Shown here in pieces: positions 48,874-59,381 of a stretch of 64,000 nt of DNA. Position 1 is the first letter of the stretch, and each line of letters opens with the position of its first letter. The position numbers and the translations under genes are program-made. The notes under the pieces are model-generated. The model saw nothing but the letters and a program-made list of their open reading frames with translations, searched no databases and was not told the DNA's origin. This DNA comes from Phycomyces blakesleeanus NRRL 1555(-) (Eukaryota > Mucoromycota > Mucoromycetes > Mucorales > Phycomycetaceae), in the NCBI RefSeq assembly GCF_001638985.1, contig NW_017265168.1, forward strand, positions 124,001-188,000, written 5' to 3'.

Positions 48874-49612
48874 ATCTCCAATCAGAGCAAGATTCTCTCA
48901 GTCTGAAATATTCTGTTTCAATGCATTGTTTACATTTCTGCAAGACTCTTTGAGCTCACAACTTGCTTCTTCTTTTTTATTGTATTGTGACATATTTATA
49001 TTAAGTTTAATAGAAAGAGATATATACTTTATATTATTTATAAAATTTGTCAATTTAAATGATAGTGCTGAGTTATTATAGTATAACTAGATTATTTATT
49101 TAAAAAATTGTATCTATCATGTATATTATAGCTGAGTCTTATATTGTCTAACTTTTGTACCAAAACGTGTTTGTCTGAAAACTAGGGACAAAATTTGGAA
49201 CAAAATTTGTATTCTTTTAACTAATTATATCTATTAAAAAAACATTAACAAAATACTTATTCAGAGTTTTTCTGTCTGTCTATCACTATTATCAAATTAG
49301 ATAACTTGGTCCTTAAGCCGAAAGTCGCGGTTTTAATATAAGTACTCATTAAAACCCAGTCCATCTTATATTCTTCAAAAGTACCTGCTTTATAAAGGCC
49401 ACAATAATGATAGAGTATATATGCATTGCAGAATTTTTTATACAGACTTCTGACAGAATATTTGGTCATTTTTAACTCCCGCCAAGACTCTTCAACTTAT
49501 ATTGTAGCTTTAAATTTATGATAAAAGATAGTAAAGTTCTATAAATCTCTGGTACTCTCACAGATAACTGTATAAGATGTAATAGATAAATTGAGAAAAA
49601 ATTGAAAAAGCT

Positions 49613-50674
49613 TTAATAAGAGATTGGTCTAAATTTATGCATCTTAAGTTCAGATAGACGATTTTGCATATTAAGGCAAAACGTCATACAAGTCTCTATG
49701 CTAATTGCTTTCCACGTTTCTTGCAAAGCATTTTCCAATTGTTGCAATGTGGTAAGCTGAGGTCGTCTTGTGCGGATTTTGTTATCAAGAAGACCCCAGA
49801 TATTTTCAATTAGACTCAAGTCCAGACTGTTAGGAGGCCACTCCAAAATCTTCAATCCAAGGTCTTTCTTGAACTTTTCTGCCAAGGTAGCCTTATAATA
49901 ACTTGCGTTATCTTCTTAATAAAGGTAGTCTCCCTTTTCTACATTAGGAAGACTTTGGTAGAAGGGCATGAATTCCTTCTCCAGAACTTCATTGTACAAT
50001 GGGGCATTCATGTTACCCTTAAGCATAACCAGTAGTCTAACTCCTCCAGACCAAATACATTCCCAAAGCAATACAGAACCTCCATTTTCTAGAACCTTTA
50101 GAGTCAAGCAGTCTGGATGATATTTCTCTCCTGGTTCCCACCATACATGACTATGACCATTTTTCTTAAAAAGGGTAAAGGTTGCTTTGTCTGTCCAAAT
50201 AACAGTATTCCACTGTTTTTTCCAACCTTTTATTTTTCTATACCAAGCACGACGTTTGGCAATGTGCTCCTTAGTTAGAAGAGGCTTTGATTTGGTTACA
50301 CGGTAGGCTAGATTCATCTTGTGCAACGTTTGGCTGATAGTTTTTGTACTGACTTTTTTTCCAGTCTTTTCCTTAATCAAGTCTGCCATCTCAACTAAGT
50401 TTTGATGGCAATCCCGTTTGACATCCAAGAAGAGATGTCTTTTATCTCTAGCAGTTAATTTAGAAGGTCTTCCTGTTGGCTTCTTATTAGTAGCAGATCT
50501 GGTTTCGTTGTATTTTCTTAGGATATGTGTGACAGTAGTTCTTGGTATTCCCTTTTTTCTTGCAATGTCAGAAATCTTCATGTCATCTTCATGAAGTCCA
50601 ATTAAGATTCCTTTTTTAACTTCTGAAAGCTTTTCAAATGGCTTGTGAGGTTTACTGCTTCGTTGTCTAGGCAT
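49613..50674 (-). pseudogene. Tc1/mariner transposase with one stop codon
   Basis: Begins at ATG 50674. Paired helix-turn-helix region (KISDIARKKGIPRTTVTHIL, then KKVSTKTISQTLHKMNL) with a GRPSKL AT-hook-like linker. The catalytic acids are visible: NTVIWTDKATF (first Asp), EDNASYYKA (second Asp) and LDLSLIENIW (Glu). The frame is interrupted once, TAA at 49916-49918, where family members have Gln before EDN (CAA to TAA). Translation then continues in the same frame to 49613. About 340 residues in total, the normal length. A candidate right terminus is CAGTCGCGGAACAG (read inward on the minus strand from about 50786, next to TA); I could not find its left partner. Confidence 0.87.
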
Positions 50675-50883
50675 TATATTAAAAATATTTTATTGAATTT
50701 AGCAGATTGAGTAAAGTGAAGTGTAAGGGTGTATTATGAAATAAATAGCGGAAATATAAAACGATCAAATTTTCTGTTCCGCGACTGTATGAACTTTGTT
50801 CTGATACTTTTTTAATTGTTCAAAAAGTCTTATAAAGTTTTTATCAAATGTCTTTAGAAATTTACCTTCGCATAGTAGTTTGT

Positions 50884-51312
50884 AACAGACATTGAGAGCT
50901 TCAGGAACAAGCTGAAAATCATGCCTCAACCAAGATGCAAAGAAGAAATCATCACATAGCGTATAACAGACTTGAGTTATACTTACTCAACGAAGCTCAA
51001 TCTATTGAACTTTTCAGATTTTCTATGTCAGAAATTAAAAGTATTACCATGATACTTGGCCTGGAATCAACCTGTCATATTTCAAAAATAAGAGTCAGCA
51101 ACATCTTTGGCTTTGCCTTGTTGATGTATCAATACAGTTCTTTCAAACACCTTTTTGGCATGTCTCTTATTTTTGGAATGGACCCAACAAATATATCAGC
51201 TGTTTTGAGAGGAATAGAAGACATGATATACAAGAAAATAAGATGTGGAATTCAGTTCAATATGCATCTTTTTCTTGGTGGTTTTTTGGATGTTTGTATC
51301 TCCCTTTGGTAG
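50884..51312 (+). pseudogene. Harbinger/PIF-like transposase N-terminal fragment
   Basis: A 125-residue frame with ELFRFSMSEIKSI, LGLESTC, FALLMYQYSSFKHLF and DPTNISAVLRGIEDMIY. This order (FRF..I, then an LLYRL-like helix, then a helix-turn-helix and I..I) is seen in fungal Harbinger-type nucleases before the DDE domain. No DDE domain follows. Fragment with no clear start codon context. Confidence 0.4.
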
Positions 51313-53985
51313 AATATTTTGAATAAAAAAGAGCTTAGAATATAAAGATTTAGCATTACTGCATATCCTCTGTCTTCTTTATAATAATAATAAAAAAAAT
51401 AATGAATCCTTTTGACAGATAATCATGTATCTGAAAATGTAATTATTTTCAGTTAACTTCAGCCAAAGATTGACTTTAGGCTCTACCCCAAAAGGAAGTG
51501 TTTCAGATTTATGTTGCACAAAATAATTGATATAGACATAATTTAAATCCCATGTCCAAAGATAAAAATTTGTAGCCAATGATCAATCTTCAGACTAAGG
51601 ACCAAGTTATCTATTATCTCTTTGATTTAACTAAATTTTCAAAAAGTGAAAGCATATAATTTCTGTAGTAAAGGCAGAACAGGACACAGATAAAATCTTT
51701 TCAACATTTTGGTTACATAAAGAAAGATATTTTACAGATACAATATTATTAAGACACTCAACTTGATGAAACACAAAGAAATATTTCTTTGTCTTTAATC
51801 TTAAATTGGTCAATTTATATGTTTGAAACCCCTTTTCAATATTCTCTGCATGTTTATACAGAGTTTGTAAGAAAATTATTGTATCATAGATTAATACATA
51901 CATAAACTTCTTCATATATTTTTCTAAGATACTTAACATAACTTTTTGAAAAGGAGAGGAAGTTAAGTTAAGATCAAACACATAACATTGAGCTTGTATA
52001 TGATTTGTTTTGTAACAAATCTAGTACGTTCAATAGATTTTTTAGATACTGATACTTGCCAAAATCTACTTATAGCATCCAAGGTAAAGAAATAGAAAGT
52101 ATCATTAAGTGAATTCAAGAGATTATTAATATATAACAAAGGAAGAGTATCTTTGATTATTACTTGGTTTAGCTAGTACAAATTGACAATGTATCAAAAA
52201 AATCTATCTCATTTATGAACGAAAAAAAAAAACTGGAAAAGTCTACTAGCCTTTTGAAAAATAAACAAAAATCATCTCAAAGAGCTATTTGATCTCTTGA
52301 CTCAATGATTCTTTTTCTTCCCAAATTACATGATATGGATAAGAATAAATTGGTGTTTTATACAAAACAAAAGTTGTATATTCTAATACCATTTTCAGTA
52401 GTTCACTTTATCTCTACTTTTATATTAAACTTAAATATTTAACTAAAGTTAGTCTTTTTGACAGGCTAACTTAATTCATTCTAAATATAAAAGACAGTTA
52501 TTTTTTATTTTTCTGAAATAGAACCATTATTTTCCCTATTTTAAAATCATGTAATCTAATTCTTCTTTCTTTAATTTCAGTTTCTATTTTTTTTCTATAA
52601 CTATTCTATTATCTATTTATCTTTGTCATTTCTAATTACACTATAGAAAAAAAGTTGCTTCAAATTTATTTAAACTGCCACAACCATATCAAATATAGCA
52701 TACTTTAAGTTTTTTTTTTGTTTTTTGAGATTTAATTCAAATATATTTTTTTGATTTTTAATTTAGAATCTCATTTTAGATGAAGATTGTATGTTGAACT
52801 GCATATCAATTCAAAAAGTTTAATAAAACAACAAACACAGCTTATAAATTGCTTATATCTTAAATATAGATATATATAAGTTTTTTAAACTAGACTATAT
52901 ATTTATTCAAAATTATCAAGAGATGTATTGATATCGATATCAAGTTATATTTAAAAATTAGAATGACTATATTTGTACTTTGAAGGTAAAAGAAATGAAA
53001 GCAAAGGGCAAGAAAAAAAACTACTGGTAGTGACGTGAAAAGGTTCACATCACATGTCAAATAATTATATCATTAATATCATGGACTAGATCAGCTATCC
53101 CTCTGATGAACTTAACTTCAATCATTTTAATCTCACCAATTTTTTGGCTTTCCCAAATAGGGAAGAACAACTTGTGATATATACATATGTCTCACAAGCA
53201 ATTAAATACACCAAAGAGTCTAGTCTCTTCCAAGACAGAATGAGAAAAGAACTTTATAACATATCTGTATCTTTGAAAAATATAGTTTAAATATGATTAA
53301 TATTACAATAAGATAAGATATAGCTTGTGTTACTTACTCTTCCAGGTAATTGAGTACAATAAGGTTATTGGCTCAAACATGCCTGCTGTCAAAAGAAGTC
53401 CGGACTCTGTACACTACATTATTCTTCCACATCTTGATGATACAGACCATCTCAATAGTTTCTTATTTCATTTTTGTACTGTTCTAGCCTCAGAGACAGG
53501 CTAACAAACTCACTAAATTGTGATAGTTAATATCACATTTGATTGCTATGACAACAAGAGTCTTTCTGATTGGGTTTGATCAAAGCTGAGAACCAGTAAC
53601 ATTGTTACTCAGAACCTCAAAGTTGTTGGCCCTCCTATCAGTTAGTCTTCTTCGAGCTACCCGACCACCAAGGCAATGCTGTATCCAAGCTTTACAAAGG
53701 AGAATATTTTCCATGTTCTTCCTGGTATCCTTCTAGAACCCAATTTTGTCTTGGTATGTACCAATTGTACACTTGATTGGGTGGCAGCTATACGCCCATA
53801 ATGGACCCATCTCTCTTACCATATAACCAAAAAGAACTAACATATACCAGTTCATTACAAATAGAGTAGATTCTCATCTTCTTTCTTGGATTTCACGATG
53901 AATGAAGAAATGTCATTGATCAATGACTCTATAAAGATGATTAAAACATTGTTTACAATCTATTTGACCAACTTACCTTTCCATG
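51313..53985. other. AT-rich transposon graveyard, little identifiable
   Basis: No recognised gene. A CACTATAGAAAAAAAG stretch at 52639 resembles a CACTA end and might belong to the Tnp2 relic to its right. A decayed plus-strand frame at about 53056-53300 (with FPNREEQLVIYTYVSQAIKY) reads like protein but is unknown. Confidence 0.35.
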
Positions 53986-56060
53986 GCATGAATTTCTTCT
54001 TCTGTCACTTCCCATTGCTGAGCAATAGAGCATACTAAGACTAGGTCCAAAACAGTACGTCTGGTTATGGCAAGAAAACACTTATGGATCACAACTGTTG
54101 GCATAACAAACAGAAGGAAGTTGAGCCAGTTATTTTCTTCAGTGATCTCCAGCTGCCAGTGAAGTTTGCTAGAGTGTCTGATCTGAACTTGTCAATATAG
54201 CTGTCAATCTGATCGAGTCTAATATCCAGAACAAACATGTATACATTATCCTGTTCATTCTAGCACTGTTGTTGTTGCTGCTGGTCAAGATCTGCCTGTC
54301 AAACTTCATTGTTCTCAGTCTCTTTGCTCATAACAAATTTGTCATTCAATGCACTGTATAGTTAATGACCATTCTTATGGCTAATGAGATGTATCTTGTC
54401 AAGCCTGAAGAAAGTAGAACTTGTCAATGTATTGAGATTCCTAAAAATATTGGGACCATTGATGCCATATCTCTAAAAAGAAGATATTAATATTTCAATT
54501 ATTTATTAATCATGTACTTACATTTCCTTCAAACTGACAGAGACTCTACACAGTTCTCATAGAAGCAGGTATCTTCTTGCCAACAAAACACATAGTATGA
54601 AATTGAGGAATATCTTTAGAAATGCAGGCTCAGCATCTATAGAAAGAATTATAGTAGGTCAGTTTCATCAAGTCTGACAAGGCTGGATTATTGCCAGTTG
54701 TCATGACAAGATGAATCTTGAAACTCACTTGCCCAGAAATTGTCTGAACTTTCAGACCAGAAGTTTGCAACATATGCAAATCTTTTACGATTGGTTCAAG
54801 AAAAGATACAATGTTTTTTGGGTGTTTAGGCCCAGGAATGATTGCCAGTTGAATCATATTTTCTCTCTCATATCTAAGTATATTTGATTAAAAAATTTAT
54901 ACATAGCATCTAATATTATATCTTAGTTTTGGATCAATACTGAGATTAATAACATGCAACACAGTTGCTGACATTTTTGAATTATCAAAAGAATTGACTT
55001 GATCAACAAATATCGATACCAATATATTGTTCTGACTAACAACACTACTCTGAACCAAATGTCAGACACTATTACTATCAAGAATATCAGATTTTGTAGA
55101 ACCAACTCTATATGAAAGATGGTTTCTGTCATACTCTATCTTGGCTAGTTTTTAGGCATTATCAAGCTTGAACTGTAGCTGTTCAGAGAGAGACACAACC
55201 TGGAAGGTCTGAACAGGAATTAAAGTGCCTCTCTCATCTCGAAACCTTTGGCTATTACAGTGAGGGCACTACTCTTTCTCATCTGCATACTGACCAGCTT
55301 CTATAGTGTCAAAGTGGATACAATCTTTCTGGCATACGTCATATGTCACAGGACGGACAGTATACTTACTCTTAATAAGAGTATCCATCTTGTAGTGCGA
55401 CATGAGTGCATTTATAGCAGCTATAATGTTAGTAAGTTTACATGTTGTGAATAGTTAATGCTGAATATATACTTATGCAAACTACACTCTATCATGTACT
55501 TATTCACAATTTTGACATACTTGTCAAAAACATTGCAAGACACATTATTCTCAACAAACATAAAGAATAATTCCATACTAGCTGCCTCTGCATGACTATT
55601 GGGCTTGTAAAAAAGAACTCAAGGAGCCTCACCCAAGTCACTTTCATTACTTTCAGAGTGATTTGATGAATTTCTATGTTTGACAACATTGCAAACACAG
55701 AAATAATTAGAGCTAGCTTCTTTTATATATATATTTACATGTGATTAATATTTTTTAGAAGCTCTTTGGAGTAGTTTAAGGGTTTTTTTCTCTCTTACCA
55801 GATGGAGATTTGATATCTATAGACATATCTTGGTCAAAATCAAGATCTACATCCATTGAATTTGTATGATGGGATATTTCTTCATCTGACATAAAATCTT
55901 TTAAATCGTATTATCCATCACTAGACAAGCTGCTGGCATTGGTAAGAGTTGTAAAGTAGCTAGAAATAATAATAGTTCTAACCAGATTGGCTTCGTACTC
56001 AAAATCAGAAAAATTGACATTAACTTTGTCAATGCTGTTTCCAGGTGACTGGATATTGAG
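53986..56060 (-). pseudogene. third Tnp2 transposase copy, heavily decayed
   Basis: Scattered minus-strand segments are collinear with Tnp2 of elements 1 and 2: an acidic start (SMDVDLDFDQDMSID, about 55850), NSHAEAASMELFF (about 55590), DERGTLIPVQTFQV (about 55220), then MIQLAIIPGPKHP and SFLEPIVKDLHMLQTSG (54857-54640), and LFVMPTVVIHKCF with VLDLVLVCSIAQQWEVT (about 54110-54000). Frames change and stops occur many times. It is more diverged than the other two copies and probably a different subfamily. Confidence 0.7.
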
Positions 56061-56339
56061 ATCGTTATTATTTATTTTAATTAGAGTATTTTTAAGACAA
56101 TAGTCTAGGCATTAAGTGATAATAAAAAGGTTTAAGATGAAGGTTACAAAGAAAATAAGTTATCATATAAATGTGAATTTATATTTTAATTTTATATTAT
56201 TTATTTAATACTGAACATGATAGATTCACACAATGTATTGCATAATTATGATCGTAAATAATAAGAAGAATTTTTCTTATGAGAAGCAAATCTTGTTTTT
56301 CCTTCCCTTTTTTTATATATAAATATGCAAAGCCAAGAC

Positions 56340-56681
56340 TATTAGACAAACACACGCATAGAAGCTCTTGAGACTACTGTGTCTAAACTCTGGGCCCAGA
56401 TCAATGGTTTACAAGGACCCCAACCTGCCCCTCCACAAGAGAGTAACAATTTTCTGTCAACTCTGGGAAATAGAGCAGAGCAACAGGGCACTGACAAAGC
56501 TGTTTGGGATATTCAAATATCTGGGACAGACGCCTGTAATAGGGGACAGATATTTGAAGCAGCAGTCGTGAAATCTGCTATTGAGTTTCATTTCACTGGA
56601 GACAACAAAAAAGCTGCTTTTAACATGTACGGGATAGCTGCCAGATTTGCCTGCATTGTAATCAAGATAGTCTTTGAGTGA
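56340..56681 (+). pseudogene. relic gene divergent from the third Tnp2 copy
   Basis: An open frame of about 110 residues without a clear ATG starts RIEALETTVSKLWAQINGL, a short coiled coil, and continues GTDKAVWDIQISG and ARFACIVIKIVFE before a TGA. It lies about 280 bases from the Tnp2 relic and is transcribed away from it, the same placement as the accessory genes of elements 1 and 2. I do not recognise a domain, and the sequence is not clearly homologous to the other accessory proteins. Confidence 0.4.
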
Positions 56682-57324
56682 TGCCACAAAAATGGGCAAA
56701 GTATCTCCACATGTGATAATTTGACAACTATCTAAAAAAGATGTCTAGTTAGAAATCTGGAACTAAATGCTACTGACAAGAACAATCCTCTCTGTTGTAA
56801 ATGAGTATTGGCTACTGCTGTAATTGAGAATAAGTCTGAAGGAAATAATATAAGGCCTCAGCTATTCCAGTCAAAGGTGTCTACCGATTACTTTATTATT
56901 TAACACACAGGTTTAGCATGCATGATAGTGATTATATTTCATATGATGATATCACCATAATATGGGATACATCAGTAGATTATTATAAGCATAATTATAA
57001 CTCATAAACACATTTACTTTCGATGTTAATACTTCATTGGGACTACACACATTTATATAATTAATTATACATTAATTATCCCAAGATCACGTTGCTCTGA
57101 TTAAGGCTCAGATAGGATCGATTACCTGACCTCAGTCATATAATTTTCCCAATCCAAAACAATATAAATAGCAGTAGTAGTTCAGTGTAGGAACCTCGTC
57201 AAACTTTGATACAAAATCTTTCTCAATAAACAAAACCTACACAAGTTCTCACGAATCTTCGTTTCTAATTTCAAATCTTGAATTCTTCCTCTTAAAAACT
57301 TCTTCAACTTCAACCACCACAACA

Positions 57325-58037
57325 CTCTCAGTAGATTCCAAGAATTATGAGAAGCTTACTCTATACTCTCTCAGAAATGAAAATCTACTAGAATTTTATA
57401 ACTAAAGTTTTAAAATATATACTATATTTTAAAAAATAATAGTAGTTTAAAAATTCATGTACTCTTAAATAATATATTATGTTTAAAGAATAGATAGAGT
57501 TTTTCTTTAGATAAAAATGACAAAAAGAAAAGCATACATTTATATACATATATTTAAAGATGTTATAACTAGAGCTTTTAATATATTAAATACATAAAGT
57601 ATTCCTTTTTTATGTACTTCTTTATATACTTCTTTATTTATTAGTTCTATGAATCAAGAAATAAAATAAAAATAAAGATACAATAAAATTCTAATTTAAA
57701 ACACCTGCATTTGTTAAACGAATTATTAGAAGAGTAAGAATATCTAAAAAAGATATAGTCTTGCCATATTTAGAATATTTGATTAGATTAGATGCAAAAA
57801 TAATCTGAAATTTTATAAATCATATTAGATATAATTTGAAATCTCATAAATAGTATCTACTCAAAAGTAAGGCTTATAGGTTAATATATGGCGTATTATT
57901 AGTCTAAAAGAAAGTTGTCAATCTACAACTCTGTTGTAGATCCAGAGTTATTGAATATTGATTTCTATTGGCTTAGAATAAAGTTGTAGGTTAGCACCTT
58001 TGCTGCAGATTTGTAGTTTAAGTGCTGCTATTTCCTA
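57325..58037 (+). repeat. dispersed repeat, copy B
   Basis: Collinear with copy A (47675-48317) in the same orientation, diverged and about 70 bases longer. It also has palindromes near its end (CTACAACTCTGTTGTAG near 57933), at the place of those in copy A but with different sequence. Possibly a solo terminal repeat or a non-autonomous element. Confidence 0.6.
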
Positions 58038-58071
58038 CAATGATATTTTAATTTACTCAAACACTACAAGA

Positions 58072-58165
58072 AAAAAGTGGGAATTCTACTGAGGATTCAG
58101 CTGGAGATTTAACTTGAGATTAAGCTGGTGATTCTTGCAAATTGCAGTAGAATCTCCAGTTCCCT
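58072..58165 (+). mobile_element. orphan CACTA terminus with subterminal repeats
   Basis: CACTACAAGAAAAAAGTGG nearly matches the left end of element 1 (CACTACGGGAAAAAAAGTGG). It is followed by repeats of a 12-bp type unit (GAGGATTCAGCT, GGAGATTTAACT, GAGATTAAGCTG, GTGATTC). I find no matching opposite end within the window. Confidence 0.5.
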
Positions 58166-59154
58166 TTTAAGTAATTTACTTTAATTGTCATTAACTTATT
58201 GATGTTAGATTTTATTCACATCTTGCTATATTTATCTATCTGTCATAACCTTATTTTAATTAGTAAAACAAGAATAGAAAAAAATTCTATTAGAAAGAAT
58301 GAAAGACAAAAGTTCTTAAATTAGTAATAAAATATTATTTTGGTTTTTATAATTATTTTAATTAGATAAAACACATTCTATTATAGTATAGTCAAAGCTC
58401 AGTTTAGTAATATTTGATTTCTTAATAATTGCAATTTATTAATATCTTTTCTAGCAATTTTATTTGTAGTTGCATAGAGCAAATCTGCAATATTGCTAAA
58501 AAACAAAGATCTTTAATCACTACAAGATGCAACCAGTCACTGTTGACACAGTTGTGGTGCAATCACCAACTGAGCCAAGGAACGAGAGAAATGCCATGTC
58601 CATAATAAAATATACAATTTGTCTCTTATACCTGTGTATCAAAGACCGCTTTCAATCTTTTACCTTATTTAATTACTCCTTGTACTCTTCTCCAAATTAT
58701 CCTATCTTATTATTATCACCTCTTTTCTATGCTGATCTCAAATATGACAGCATCACATCAAGAGAAATTCTTGTATAAAAATAGTAATTTTGGGTCTCTG
58801 AGCCTAAAATAAGGGTTTTTTATCTGTAAAAGTTAATTTAGGCTGAAAACTGTTTCTTTTTTCAGAAAAATCTCAAAAACAATTTTTTTTTGAAGGGTTG
58901 GTACTTCTAAAATCAAAACTCGTTGTTACTTTTTGAGAAGCACCTAATAGAAATACTTAGAGCACCCGTAGAAGTGGTATTTCAATTAGCATTAAATTGA
59001 GTGCTCATAAGCCACATCTGAAGTTAAAAGAAGTACAAAAATGGAGGGTAAACTATCAGTTACATAATAAAATGAGCACTTAGATAATTATACTATATGG
59101 TACAGTCTTCTTCACTAGTAAAATTCATTATTATTAGATATTTTTCTTTTATTT

Positions 59155-59381
59155 CTAATATAAAAAATGGAAGTAATTCTTGCAAAAGAAGTGACAAGAT
59201 CCAAACTTGAGGAGGTTGATGTGAGAAAGATGCTCACCTGAAGTCAGATGTAGCATGCATTCAATTTTATCATCTTCCAAATTGTAGTAATGTTCAATGG
59301 GCTGGCATTCAACTTTTGCCAAGTTCAGGTTAGGCAAGAAAAGCTGGTAATGCTGAATGCGCAAAACACTATTACTTTCTA
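59155..59381 (-). pseudogene. 3' part of a transposon gene split by the pogo insertion
   Basis: Reads VLRIQHYQLFLPNL and HLTSGEHLSH from the TA at 59380-59381 leftward, in continuation of the gene whose upstream part lies right of 62246. See the entry at 62245-63595. Confidence 0.45.

Larger units (their letters stand above)
56682..59150. other. AT-rich region holding repeat copy B and an orphan CACTA end
   Basis: Apart from the dispersed repeat (57325-58037) and the CACTA-like end at 58072, no coding signal is supported. A frame at 58527-58778 has no recognisable features. Confidence 0.4.
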
